Assembly: GCA_037349315.1 (NCBI GenBank)
Contig: JBAIAC010000158.1
Coordinates: forward strand, 744,001 to 808,000
From: Chelydra serpentina
Taxonomy: Eukaryota > Chordata > Testudines > Chelydridae
Direction of reading: 5' to 3'
Length of the DNA stretch: 64,000 bases
The first letter of the stretch is position 1. Every line of letters starts with the position of its first letter. The position numbers were made by a program, and so were the translations under genes. Positions 38,715-48,783 of this stretch are shown here, one piece after another. The notes beneath the pieces were generated by a model, which was not told the origin of the DNA, did not search any database, and saw only the letters and a list, made by a program, of their open reading frames with translations.

Positions 38715-39004
38715 CTGGCCCCTCGCCCCTGTCCTGCCTGGCTGATGTCAGCATCTCTCTGTGAGGTCACCGCCTCCCCACCAGCTTTGACTAATAGTCT
38801 GAGGTCCTGCAAACGGACTTTGTGATGTCACTGCCACACCCCTCCCTTGCTGTGCTAATGTCCTGCCGCTGGCCAGACACTTTGGAGGTTTGAGCTACTC
38901 CCTGGGGATCACCCCACTCAATGAGTGTTCATTCTAGGAAGCAAGCCGGCTGGACAGTAAAACATCAGACGCTGCTGCCAATGCTCCACTCAGTTTTTCA
39001 GAAA
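38715..39004 (+). repeat. Left copy of a ~290-bp inverted pair
   Basis: The sequence returns as its complement at 52370-52655 with scattered substitutions (roughly 5 percent by eye). It contains TTTGTGATGTCACTGCC and a CACTCAATGAGTG palindrome. The pair brackets the central mobile-element stack. It may be two ends of one element or two copies of a dispersed repeat. Confidence 0.8.
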
Positions 39005-39516
39005 TTTGTAGAATTATCCTGAATTGATACTCTCAGAAGTGTTCCAACAAAGGCAGCATCGTTACAGCTGCACAAAGCTCTTGGCTGCCTCATGTCTCCT
39101 CAGGGCCATGCTGCCCCAGCCTGAATCACGTCCGCAGCCTGGCCCACCCCGGCTGATGGAGCGCAGAGCCGCACGAGTCAATGGCAGGTCGCGTTGGGAG
39201 CCTCGGATCTTTCCCCCGACAGCCACACGGAGCTCCCTAGCGTCCCGAGAACCTCCCTCATGTTCTCCCACAGCAGCCGCCTCCCGGTGTGGGTGGGAAA
39301 AGGGGACGAGGAAGCGCTGCTGCCTCAGGCCAGGACAGGAGCCCTCACCATGCCCAGGGCTGCCTCTTGCCTTCAGCCCAGGCAGCCAGAGGGGCCGGGG
39401 AGCTCCCTGGAAAGCCACCGCCTCAGCCACCTCTTGCCTCATGGCCTAGGCTCTTGGCGCTTTGCTGGTTGCCGCCTCGCTTGAAGTCCCAGAGCAAAAA
39501 GAAACAAGCACGTGCC
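39005..39516. other. G+C-rich sequence, no gene assigned
   Basis: Open frames up to 141 codons exist on both strands, without a recognised domain or splice sites. This resembles neither of the flanking repeats. Confidence 0.4.
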
Positions 39517-39588
39517 TAGCAGAGGATGGCTTTGATCCATCAACCTCTGGGTTATGGGCCCAGCACGCTGCCACTAAACCACTCTGCT
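39517..39588 (-). tRNA. Initiator tRNA-Met-like sequence (CAT)
   Basis: The 72-nt minus-strand sequence follows vertebrate initiator tRNA-Met. The acceptor stem AGCAGAG pairs perfectly with CTCTGCT and is followed by A. The anticodon stem and loop CTGGG-CCCATAA-CCCAG are unchanged, with CAT at 39554-39556, and the T stem GATGG/CCATC is intact. The D stem has lost pairing (GTTT where GCGC is usual), and the T loop reads ATCAAAG. These changes suggest a tRNA-derived pseudogene, but a functional gene is not excluded. Confidence 0.7.
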
Positions 39589-39711
39589 GGCTCTTTACCT
39601 ACTGCATCCAGCAGCCAGTGTCCAGAATTCCTACTAGCACCTTGCAAGCGATAGCGCTCGCAGACAGATGCGCAGGCTGCTAGGCAGTAGCCTTGGTGAC
39701 ACCAGACTTTT

Positions 39712-39767
39712 GTCTCTGTGGCACAATGGGTCAGTGCGTTTGGCTATTAACTGAAAGGCTGGTGGTT
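39712..39767 (+). tRNA. tRNA-Asn-like fragment, 3' truncated
   Basis: The sequence follows vertebrate tRNA-Asn from GTCTCTGTGGCACAATGGG through the anticodon stem-loop TTGGC-TATTAAC and GGCTGGTGGTT, then stops matching in the T arm. The anticodon position reads ATT (39746-39748) where GTT is expected. LINE sequence begins at the break, so the LINE insertion or a deletion removed the 3' end. It is not functional. Confidence 0.7.
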
Positions 39768-40017
39768 TAAAGAGAGCTTTAAACTAGGAATTTGGGGGAG
39801 ACGGTGGGGAGATGTCCAGGTAATCTCCATGCCGGATTTTACCATTGAGCGGGAAGAAAACAAAGTAAGAGAGGATATAGCCGGGGGTAGGAGAGTGGAC
39901 ATGAGGAGGAAGGGCAGAGTGGATACTAGTCTAATAGGTCATTAGACAGGTGGTAGAATGTCCGTGCCAAATTGGGTAAAGAATGTGAGTGAGGCCAAAG
40001 AGCAAAAATGAAGATGT

Positions 40018-40710
40018 TTGTACACCAATGCGAGGAGCCTAGGTAACAAACTGGAGGAACTAGAACTACTAGTCCAGGAAGTGAAACCAGATATTATAGG
40101 AATAACAGAAACACGGTGGAGTAGTAATCATGACTGGAGTACAGGTATTGATGGGTGTGTGCTCTTTAGGAAAGACCGAAATAAAGGTAAAGGTGGTGGA
40201 GTAGCATTGTATATCAATGATAAGGTAAAGTGTAAAGAAATAAGTGATGGAATGGATAAGACAGAGTCTGTCTGGGCAAAAATCCCATTGGAGAAGAAAA
40301 CTACTAGAACCTCCCCTGGGATAGTGCTTGGGGTGTGCTATAGTCCACCGGGATCTAATTTGGATATGGAGAGAGACCTCTTTAATGTTTTTAATGAAGT
40401 AAATACTAATGGGAACTGCGTGATCATGGGAGACTTCAACTTCCCAGATATAGACTGGAGAACAAGTGCTAGTAATAATCATAGGGCTCAGATTTTCCTA
40501 GATGTGATAGTTGATGAATTCCTTCATCAAGTAGTTGCTGAACCAACAAGGGGGGATGCCATTTTAGATTTGGTTTTGGTGAGTAGTGAGGACCTCATTG
40601 AAGAAATGCTTGTAGGGGACAACCTTGGCTCGAGCGATCATGAGCTAATTCAGTGCAAACTAAATGGAAAGATAAACAAAAATAAATCTGAGACTAGGGA
40701 TTTGATTTAA
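40018..40710 (+). pseudogene. CR1 ORF2 endonuclease part
   Basis: 230 open codons encode an apurinic-type endonuclease, the enzyme that nicks target DNA for LINE insertion. Visible motifs in order are YTNARSLGNK near the start, GITETRW (catalytic Glu), GGGVALYI, GVCYSPPGS, VIMGDFNFPDIDW (catalytic Asp and Asn), ILDLVL, and GSSDHELI with the catalytic Asp-His pair. All key residues appear present. The frame stops before the reverse transcriptase. The true start of ORF2 is slightly upstream, since the Met shown lies inside the family's usual first motif. Confidence 0.8.
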
Positions 40711-41008
40711 AAAGGGCTAACTGTAATAAATTAAGGAAATTAGTTAGGGAATTGGATTGGACTAAAGAATTGATGGATCTAAAGGTGGAGGAGGCCTGGG
40801 ATTATTTCAAGTAAAAGTTGCAGAAGCCATCAGAAGCCTGTATCCCAAGAAAGGGGAAAAATTCATAGGCAGGAGTCTTAAACGAAGCTGGATGAGCAAG
40901 CATCTCAGAGAGGTGATTAAGAAAAAGCAGAAAGCATACAAGGAGTGGAAGGTGGGAGGGATCTGAAAAGAAAGATACTTTATTGAGGTCAGAGCATGTA
41001 GGGGTAAA

Positions 41009-41775
41009 GTGAGAGAGGCTAAAAGTCATGTAGAGTTGGACCTTGCAAAGGGAATTAAAACCAGTAGTAAAAGGTTTCATAGCCATATAAATAGGAAGAA
41101 AACAAAGAAAGATGAGGTGAGACCGCTAAAAACTCAGGATGGAGTGGAGGTTAAGGATAATCTAGGCATGGCCCAATATGTAAACAAACACTTTGCCTCA
41201 GTCTTTAATGAGGCTAATGAGGAGCTTAGGGATAATGGCAGCATGACAAATGGGAATAAGGATATGGAGGTAGATATTACCATATCTGAGGTAGAAGCCA
41301 AATTCGAACAGCTTAATGGAAGTAAATCATGGGGCCCAGATTCTTCATCCAAGAATATTAAAGGAACTGGCACATGAAATTGCAAGACCATTAGCAAAAA
41401 ATTGTAATAAATCTCTAAACTCAGGGGTTGTACCATTTGACTGGAGAATTGCTAATATAGTTCCTTTTTTGAAGAAAGAGGAAAAAAGTGACCCGGGTAA
41501 CTACTGGTCTGTTAGTTTGACATCTGTAGTATGCAAGGTCTTGCAAAAAAAAAAAAAAAAACTGGAGGAGAAAATAGTTACGGACATTGAGGTCAATGGC
41601 AATTGGGACAAATTACAACATGGTTTTACAAAACCATGCCATACAAAACCATATAGATCGTGAAAAAACCAACCTGATCTCCTTCTTTGAGAAAGTAACA
41701 GATTTTTTAGATAAAGGAAACACAGTGGATCTAATCTACCTCGATTTCAGTAAGGCATTTGATACAGTGCCACAC
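41009..41775 (+). pseudogene. CR1 ORF2 linker and start of reverse transcriptase
   Basis: Three overlapping open stretches in different frames (41009-41377, 41316-41663, 41587-41775) together cover the part between endonuclease and reverse transcriptase. Recognisable pieces are WGPDS, the PFDWRIANIVPFLKK stretch, and VDLIYLDFSKAFDTV with the first catalytic Asp. At least two frameshifts separate them. Confidence 0.75.
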
Positions 41776-41971
41776 GGAATAAACTCGATGGTGTCTTCAG
41801 AGATGCGTGGATTCATGGTTTAGTAGACTCTCAAAATGCTCCTTCCAGCATTGTTTAATGGCTGCATTGTCCTTGAGGAGGATGGATCCGTCCGTAAGGG
41901 GGTTGGGCCTTTGGAGCGTGGCCCATATATAGCTTTGGTTGATTGAAAGAAGCTCTTCGTGTCATCCTGGT

Positions 41972-43024
41972 CTACGAAACCCTGGATCTCAGAGGCCTTT
42001 TCTTATCACCACAGGTTTTTGATGTCACGTAGCCTCCTTTGGATTTTGGCTTTAAGCAGGTGATAGGCCTCATGTTTTTGTTTGTTAGAGGAATCACTTT
42101 CCCAGTTACAAAATGAATTTCTTTTCTGTGAATTAATGCTAGGATTTCCTTGTGGTTTTTGTCAAACCAGTCTTGGTGCCGATGAGTGGAATACCCTATG
42201 GTTTCAGCACATGCATTGTGAATGGTGTTCTTCAGTTGATCCCAGTTGCTCTTGAATGTCAATGATGTTGTCCGGCAGGTTAGAGAGTTTCTGAGACTGA
42301 TGTTGCTGGAAAGTCTCACAGCTGGATTGGTCCCAAAGTGCTTAGATGTTGTACTGCTTTCGCTTAGTCCTTGGGTGTTTGCGGTGTCGTGGAGTGAGCT
42401 GGAGGTACATGACTGATCTTACTAACCCATGGTCTGTCCAGCAGTGATCGGTACCTCTCATAGCTAGTGTTATATGGACTTCGGTATAGTCTCGGGCTCT
42501 AACTATAACATCGTCAAGGAGGTGCCAATGTTTGGACTGAGGATGTTTCCAGGTGGTCTTAAATTTGTTACTCTGCCTAAAGATGGTATTTGAGATGAGC
42601 AGGTCACGCTCCACACATTTGCTGAGGACAATACCATTGGGGTTTACATTTCCCACCCCTTCTTTGCCCATTGTGCCTGTCCAGAGTTGGGAATCCCGTC
42701 CGACTCTGGCATTGAAATCTCCCAGGAGGATGAGTTTGTCTGCCTTAGATGTGGTTGTGAGGACTGCATCAAGAGTTCTATAAAACTGATCCTTATTGTC
42801 CCGTGAATGCGTCTCTCTATGGGTGGCTTTCCTTTCCAAACGAAGGTGTAGCCACCTCCTTCTGCTTTTATCTGACCCTCTTCAGCACGGTGGGTCTCAC
42901 TAAGAGCTGCAATGCCAATGTTGAGCCTTGCCAGGTCTCTGGGAATTATGGCAGTTCTTCTTTCTGGGCATTCACTGTGCTGAGAGTCCATAAGGGTGCA
43001 GACATTCCAGGTGACGAAATTCAT
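41972..43024 (-). pseudogene. LINE-L endonuclease reading frame, broken
   Basis: The frame begins MNFVTWNVCTLMD, the first motif of apurinic-type LINE endonucleases, followed by ALSETHRAEEGQ with the catalytic Glu. After a frame change near 42830, it continues with LILLGDFNARVGRD (catalytic Asp and Asn), TTWKHPQSKHWHLLDDVIV and GTDHCWTDHGLV. Another frame change near 42340 leads to WDQLKNTIHNACAETIGY and QDWFDKN. At least two frameshifts make it inactive. The order and motifs mark a LINE protein, not a host endonuclease. Confidence 0.75.
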
Positions 43025-43721
43025 TGTCTTCTATCACTCGTTTCAGCTGCAGAGTTGAGTGATGCCACTGGGTACGGCCATCCCGTCGGAAGAGTGTGTG
43101 AGTGAGCGTGAGCCTATGTTTGGGACACCTTTTCTAGCCCCCTCCCTATCTGGGGTGAGCAGAGGGGATCCCGAAAAGCCTGCTCAGTCACAGCCGCTGC
43201 TGCCGAAAGGCACTTCTGTCTCAATCAAGCACAAAACGACCATCACACAGCTCCCGACTGCATGCAGATTTGTGACAGATCACAGATCCTGTCTTCTCCA
43301 CCACTCGTCTGTCGCCACAGAACTTTGTGCGGGTGTGAACCCTTTGGCAGAGGACTGTCACGAAACTTGACAAGAGCCTGAGCCGTGGCAAGGAGATCCA
43401 GGGGCCTCCCTCCTGCTGTAGCCCTCATCCGCCTTCAGAGCCACAGAGTGCTAGAATGTCCTCTATATGCGCCCGATCCACCACTGGGGTCTTTTGAGGT
43501 TTGGACCACGGTTAGTCAGGAGCCTCGCCTCAGCCTGCTCGCCAAGGGGGACCCTACGAGGAGTATAAAAGCAATATAGACAATATAGGCTGACGGTCTT
43601 TATCCAATGGAAGCCTCCCCACCACGACAAGGGGGGGTCCATCAATAAGGACCGAATTTCATTACCCCGCTCCCCGCCCCACTCAATACTACAGTGAACT
43701 GAAACCCAGAACCAGCCAAAA

Positions 43722-43872
43722 TGTCATTTTGGGAAATCAGCTGCATTTGCTGAGCACCCAGGTAGCATAGGCAGGACAATGGAAATACAATCTGCTCCTG
43801 AAGTCCTTTTACCCCCAGATTGTCACTAGATGTTGGGTCTGCTTCTAAAAATACAAAAGCAGCCAGCTCTCC
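43722..43872. repeat. Left copy of the ~150-bp duplication flanking the LTR element
   Basis: 151 bp of LINE-L upstream sequence, from TGTCATTTTGGG to CAGCTCTCC, stand directly before the 5' LTR. The same stretch follows the 3' LTR at 51184-51331. The block A copy of LINE-L has it once (complement, about 15380-15533). Confidence 0.85.
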
Positions 43873-44328
43873 TGTGATGTTACTGACAATAACTGCGACC
43901 ATACAGATCATTGTTACAACCAAGGTCCTGTAGTGGCACCAAATGTTACATAAAGGGGGTCAAATGAGGTGTCTAAGACCGGGTTATGCTTGGCTGGTTA
44001 TGATTATGCCATTTATATGCATGTATCAGTTTTGTAGTTGAAGTTATGAATATTGGCTTTATACTGTCTGTAGTTCAATGGCTTTATACTGTATGTCTGT
44101 CTTTCAAACTGGGGCTGGGCTTCTGGGACCCAGGACAAGCTATCAGCTCTGCCAGGCACGCTGATGGCCCATTAAGGACCATCGACTATACAAGTAGCCC
44201 ATTGAGAGGAGGCCGACACACCTTATGATTCAGTAAGGTATGCAGGGACTTGCCCATGTGACTCCAGACTCCATTTTGCTGTGATTTTCCACAGTAAGGA
44301 AAGAGGTGTCTTTACACCTGGAAGAAAC

Positions 44329-44335
44329 TATAAAA
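44329..44335 (+). promoter_or_regulatory. TATA box of the 5' LTR
   Basis: TATAAAA is followed within about 30 bp by TCTCCATTTTGGC, the likely transcription start area of the element. Confidence 0.65.
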
Positions 44336-44582
44336 GGCAGCTGCCTCATCTCCATTTTGGCTTCATTTCCTGCTTCTTACCTCTGGAGGAACCTTTCTAT
44401 ACATGGAAGCTTTGAACAAAGGACTGAAGGACCCATCCCAGCTGGGGATGTAATCCAGAGACTTGGTTTGATCCTGCAGTATTCCATCTCTGCAAGCCTG
44501 AACCAAGAACTTTGCCATTACTGTATGTAATTGATTCCTTTTAACCAATTCTAGCTCTCACCTAGACCTTTTTCCTTTTATG

Positions 44583-44588
44583 AATAAA
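44583..44588 (+). terminator. Polyadenylation signal in the LTR
   Basis: AATAAA lies 254 bp after the TATA box and is conserved in all long copies. In the 3' LTR it is at 50794-50799. Confidence 0.65.
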
Positions 44589-44970
44589 CCTTTAGATTTT
44601 AGATTCTAAAGGATTGGCAACAGTGTGATTTGTGGGTAAGATCTAAGTTGTATATTGACCTGGCTCTGAGGTTCGCTCCGCTGGGATCGGGAGAACCTGT
44701 TTTCTTTTACTGGGGCATTGGTTTTCATGACCATTTGTCCCCATAACGAGTGGCACTGGTGGTGAGACTGGGAAACTGGAGTGTCTAGGGGAATTGCTTG
44801 TGTGACTTGGGGTTAGCCAGTGGGGTAAAACCAAAGTCTCCTCTGTCTGGCTGGTTTGGTGCCTTAGAGGTGGAAAAACCCCAGCCTTGGGCTGTAGTTG
44901 CCCTGTTTGCAGCAATTTGTCCTGAACTGGCACTCTCAGTTGGGTCCCGCCAGAACCAGCATCGTTACAG

Positions 44971-44988
44971 TGGCGTAGTCGTGCAAGG
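44971..44988 (+). other. Primer binding site, tRNA-Ser type
   Basis: One base after the LTR, TGGCGTAGTCG matches the complement of the tRNA-Ser 3' end including CCA for 11 bases. The next bases (TGCAAGG) resemble the expected continuation only with a shift. Confidence 0.7.
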
Positions 44989-45087
44989 ATCCACAGAACC
45001 AGGTCAATTAAGCTTTGGGTCAGAGCCCCACGCTATCCACATTTGAATTTTGGTATTGAGAGTTGGGTTGGTTAAGGAGCAGTTACA

Positions 45088-46227
45088 ATGGGTGAGCGAA
45101 GAGCATATAAGGGCCTTGGGAAAACAGCCCTGAAAGATTTGTGTGCAGAAAAGGGGATAAGCTTTAGAAAGAAACCTACAAACCAAGAAATGAGAGATCT
45201 GTTAATGGCCAGTGATCAGGAGGCAGGAGCACAGCCCTTACCTGATGCTACAGCGGATGCAGAGAAAATGAGAGTACAAAAGGAAGCAAATCAACTGCAG
45301 CTTGAGCATGAACGGGATCTAGCAGATCTTCGATTGCTGGAAAAGCAAAAGAATGCTGAGTTTGAAAGAGAAGCGGCTGAGAGAGAGAAAGCAGCGGCTG
45401 AGAGGCGTCTGGACCTGCTGGCTGCCGAGGAGAAAGTTCGACAGAGGCAAGAGGAGACGGCCAAACTTCAGCTCCGAGTTGAGGAAGAGCGGAGAAAGGC
45501 ATCGTCACCAGGTACTCCCCTTCCCCACTGCCACGAGAAAAACTGGGAAAAGATGTGTCCCATTTACAATGACACAGAGGATATCGAGGAGTTTTTGTCT
45601 ACCTTCGAACGCCTCTGCAGTCTGTACCAGATCCCCAATGATCAGCGAATGCCTGTCCTGTTAACCAGACTGACTGGAAAAGCCAGGGAGGTATTTAATG
45701 ACTTGGGGGAACAAGAAGCCTTGGATTATGAGCAGTTTAAAGACGCTGTGTTAAGGCGATTCAAGGTTACTCCGGAGTCTTACAGAGTTAAGTTCAGAAA
45801 GTTTAACATGTCTAGTGACTGTACTTTCGTAGAATGTGCTCATAAGCTGATGGGTTTTGTTAAAAAGTGGGTTATGGGGGCAAAGGTACATGGGAGTTTT
45901 GACAAACTGCTGGATTTAATCACTTTGAAACAGTTCTTAGACATTGTGCCTGACCATGTGAGAGCAGCTGTGTGTGACAGGGACCCAGAGTCAGTCCTAC
46001 GGGCTGCAGAGATTGCGGATGCCCATACCCAAAACAGGGCTCGAGAAGTGTGTGGACCCCCGGGAAACTTAATCACCAGTATCCCCAGTTCAAGAGGAGG
46101 GAAGGATTTAAAAGTAAACCTGACCCTGACTCCTCTAAAGGAGCTCATGGGGACCCAGAGGGTAGGTACCCTCACCCCAAGAATAAATCGGTCCAATGCT
46201 ATCAATGTGCTGAGCTGGGCCACATGA
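45088..46227 (+). CDS. gag: Gag-like protein with SCAN-type capsid region
   Basis: 379 codons are uninterrupted. The ATG is in a good context (A at -3, G at +4) and is the first after the primer site. Residues about 55-140 form a long charged coiled coil rich in Glu, Lys, Arg and Ala. Residues about 155-310 match the retroviral capsid fold in the version from which the vertebrate SCAN domain derives, with the DYEQFKDAVLRRF and FDKLLDLITLKQF segments. Gag forms the particle shell and packages RNA. The zinc knuckle expected at the C terminus is not in this frame: it appears in the next frame after 46068, so the last about 50 residues here look out of frame. Confidence 0.85.
   Translation: MGERRAYKGLGKTALKDLCAEKGISFRKKPTNQEMRDLLMASDQEAGAQPLPDATADAEKMRVQKEANQLQLEHERDLADLRLLEKQKNAEFEREAAEREKAAAERRLDLLAAEEKVRQRQEETAKLQLRVEEERRKASSPGTPLPHCHEKNWEKMCPIYNDTEDIEEFLSTFERLCSLYQIPNDQRMPVLLTRLTGKAREVFNDLGEQEALDYEQFKDAVLRRFKVTPESYRVKFRKFNMSSDCTFVECAHKLMGFVKKWVMGAKVHGSFDKLLDLITLKQFLDIVPDHVRAAVCDRDPESVLRAAEIADAHTQNRAREVCGPPGNLITSIPSSRGGKDLKVNLTLTPLKELMGTQRVGTLTPRINRSNAINVLSWAT
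46062..46068 (+). promoter_or_regulatory. GGGAAAC heptamer at the gag/protease frame change
   Basis: GGGAAAC stands in the register needed for -1 slippage in the gag frame (G GGA AAC), and the protease frame continues exactly from here. The same heptamer serves some retroviruses. Against this, the zinc knuckle lies after the shift, and I see no strong stem downstream. A single lost base just after it (AACTTCAAT becoming AACTTAAT) would give the same picture. Confidence 0.4.
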
Positions 46228-48392
46228 GACCAGATTGCCCGATCCTGAAGGGCAGCCCAAAACCAGCAACCCCAAATGCCAGGGCAAATGCTAATACGAT
46301 TGTTATAAACTCACAGGCAAGCCACACAGAGCCCAGCGCTGGTGCCCTGTGTGCAAATGCTGTTTCTGTGGTCTCTGAAGAATTTGACTTTAAAACTCGT
46401 ATTAAAGCTAAATATGGGAGAAATAATGCTGAGTTTATTAGCAGTGCAGAAGTTAATGGAGTAAGGTGTGTGGCATGGAGGGACACTGCAGCAGACATTA
46501 CTTTGGTTAAAGAAAGTCTTGTCAGGGAGGAAGATTATTGGCCGGGTGAGGAAGTAACTGTTGTAGCCCAATCTCAGTATCTTGTCAGAGTGCCTTTGGC
46601 TAAAATCCACCTGAACTGGAAGGGATTTGAGGGCACCATGATAGTGGGAGTACAAGAGACTATCCCTAAGGATCTTATGATCGGAAATGATATTACAGAT
46701 ATGTTCAGTCCAGGTGGCCAGTCACAGGAAAGGAATGATCTGCGACCTGTGTTTATTATGGACAGTGTTTCTCAGGAGCCAATTACAGTGGATGATCAGG
46801 GGGAAGCCCTGGCCGAGGAAGGAAAGGGCAGAGTTCTGATGGGGGATGGATTGTTGGCTAGTACAGCTTATAAAAGTGAACCTGAAAAGGGTAACTTTGA
46901 TTTGCTGGAGGTAGCTCAGTGTAGTGAGAAGAGCAGCAGTTTGTCTGTTGGGAGTGGCAATGTGCCTGGTAGGGAAAGTTTGGATGAGCCTAGACAGCCT
47001 TGTGAGCTGATGGTTTTATCTAGTCACCAGTTTGGGAAGGCGAGGATAGTGGAAGATGAGTGTCCCTATACCTTACCTGTTGCCTGTGTGGAGAAATGTG
47101 ACAGTGAAGAAAATGTGTCTGGGTCTGTCAGGGGTATTGACTTGCCTATGGAAGAAGCTACGTTGGTCTCCAAGCAGTTGTGTGTGAACAGCCCTGTGTG
47201 CTGGGACAAGGGAAATGGGATCCCAAGCTGTGTGTCTGGTAAAGGGGAAGGTGTCTCCAGCTCTTCTTTGTCTGTGGAGCAGACAGAAGGTGCCTCTCAG
47301 CCTGTGATGGTTGAGAATAGTGCAGTTGTCTCAGAGTTGGTTCTAAATTCAACTAAAGCCCAGGAAGGGAAGGGTCCCAAGTTTGTGTCTGCTAGGGAGA
47401 AGGGCACTGTAACTAGGTTGCATCCAGTTAGTGTCGATGCAGAATCCCAGAGACCAGACGATTCTGGTGCTTGTAGTTCGCCTGTTGCTAATGTGTGGCT
47501 GGGAAAGGGTGTAGCGACTCTGTCTGATCAGGGTGATACCCTAGCCAGAGCACAAGGAGAGCAGAAAGGTGATTTGGTTGTGTTACCTACTGACCGGTTG
47601 ACAACAAGTATCAAGAAGGAAAAGATTCCTAAACTTGTGTGTGGCAAAAGGAAGGAGAATGCTTCTATCTTTTTATCCAATAAGTCTAGGAGTTTGCCTG
47701 AAAGGGGATTGTGTAGGAATCTGCCTGATGAGCCAGAGGTGATCATGGATGTGAGTAAGATCCAGAAGGAGTCTGTTGTTGCTCAGGAAAATGTTCCTTT
47801 AGAGCAATCCCTAGGTGAAGCGGGTAAGGGCAGAATTTCTGTGAGGGGTGAATTGTTGCTTAGAAAAGTTTCTAGGGACAGGAATCCTCATGGTAATCTG
47901 TGCAAGCAGTTTGCTGTAGCTGAAGGGTGTGAAAGTGATTTGATCAAGGAAGTTTCAGTTCCTAACAGCCAGAAATTTTCTGTTGTGAATGGATCCACTG
48001 ACTTTCCTTTTGAAAGATCCAATGTGGAGAGCTTTGAAAAGGTCTCAGATGGAGGGAAAGCTGTTAAGAAAGTTGATCAGTCCTTTGACCAAGTGGCTGA
48101 GTTTGGCCAGCTTGTTGGGGAGACAAGGTTATTGAGAGAGGAATGTCTCCATGCTGATTCTATAAGTGAACAGTCTGTGTCTCAGGTTCAGAGGGAAGAC
48201 TCCGTAGCTGAGTCTGCAGAGCAGGACAGCTGTGTAGTTAATCTCTCGAGAATGCAGGGGATGGCAGGTGTACTCTCATCCCTAGACACTTTGGATGGAA
48301 CTTGTAGTCTCTCCGTGAACTTGACTCCTGATTCCATGTGGAAGCACAGGATGGTAAGGGAAGAACAACTGACTTTAAGGCTAGCTTGTTAG
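46069..48392 (+). pseudogene. Zinc knuckle, protease and long unrecognised region
   Basis: The frame is open from before 46050 to a stop at 48392, about 780 codons. It first gives a CX2CX4HX4C zinc knuckle (CYQCAELGHMRPDC), the RNA-binding end of Gag. An aspartic protease region follows, with WRDTAADITLV where the family has Asp-Thr/Ser-Gly, and later DLMIGNDI. The catalytic Gly is Ala (codon 46488-46490), so activity is doubtful. The remaining about 520 codons are rich in Ser, Glu, Val and Gly with no domain I recognise. The frame can be reached only by a -1 shift from gag or reflects a lost base. Confidence 0.7.
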
Positions 48393-48783
48393 AGAAAATG
48401 GATGGTTTCTCTTTAAGACAGAGTCCAGCCTTGGAATTGGTGGCAGTGAAGGAGCTGAAATCTGATGAACGGGCTCCTGTCTGTGTTGATGCAACTTACC
48501 TGACTGACTGGGGGAAGAAAGACTTGCTAATAGCTGTTAGCACAGAAAGCACTCCCAATCAGCCAGTGAATTCTGTTAAGCAAGAGAGATCAGGGTTTGA
48601 TCCTTCAGGACAGGAAGAGAAGAGAGACCTAAAGTTTGCAAAGGGAAGCCGCAGGCTAATACTCAAAGGCCCAAACCTCGATGGTATTGAGCCAAAGGTG
48701 TGGCATGACAAAAATGATTGTAAATGGACACTTGTAATGTATTTGTTATTGCTCGTAGTAATTTGTGTAACTATTGTGGTGTT
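48338..48783 (+). pseudogene. Membrane-spanning reading frame before the Penelope insertion
   Basis: This frame is -1 relative to the previous one and overlaps its end by 55 bp, so a second frameshift or a separate start (ATG at 48338) is needed. It encodes a charged region, then an 18-residue hydrophobic stretch at about residues 132-149, LVMYLLLLVVICVTIVVL, a clear membrane segment. The frame resumes on the other side of the Penelope insertion at 49457. No reverse transcriptase is present where Gmr1-type elements have integrase and reverse transcriptase. The role is unknown; an envelope-like function is only a guess from its position and the membrane segment. Confidence 0.5.

Larger units (their letters stand above)
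39768..41775 (+). mobile_element. CR1 LINE fragment, broken
   Basis: The fragment runs from before ORF2 into the reverse transcriptase region. It starts against the tRNA-Asn fragment and ends right after a motif reading SKAFDTVPH, the CR1 reverse transcriptase A-box area, where minus-strand LINE-L begins. The reading frame is interrupted after 40710 and changes at least twice more between 41009 and 41775, and a 16-base A run lies near 41545. Most of the reverse transcriptase and the whole 3' end are missing, so it cannot move itself. Confidence 0.85.
41776..43872 (-). mobile_element. LINE-L, main part (minus strand)
   Basis: This is a non-LTR retrotransposon on the minus strand. 43045-43872 is its upstream region, also found at 14907-16170. 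Coding sequence starts near 43024 and runs down to about 41776, where CR1 sequence takes over. The end of the coding part has the HFESLLN motif that usually comes just before the reverse transcriptase domain, so reverse transcriptase and the 3' end are lost. The clade is not assigned. Its 5' continuation lies beyond the LTR element at 51184-52072. Confidence 0.75.
43873..44969 (+). repeat. 5' LTR
   Basis: The LTR starts TGTGATGTTACTGAC and ends CGTTACA, one base before the primer site. U3 carries TATAAAA at 44329-44335; AATAAA is at 44583-44588. It matches the solo LTRs at 8195 and 55837 over the full length. Confidence 0.9.

Noticed and set aside
40018..40710. Host endonuclease gene
   Set aside because: Motif order and downstream reverse transcriptase pieces are those of CR1 ORF2.
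43059..43370. 103-codon plus-strand frame in the LINE-L upstream region, kept in block A
   Set aside because: It is antisense to the LINE, has no recognised domain, and is explained by shared descent of the repeat.
45088..46227. Host SCAN-domain gene
   Set aside because: It lies between two matching LTRs after a primer site, so it is the retroelement gag from which SCAN domains derive.
48338..48392. Second programmed frameshift between the protease frame and the membrane frame
   Set aside because: No slippery heptamer in the right register is visible in the overlap; mutation or a separate start is simpler.
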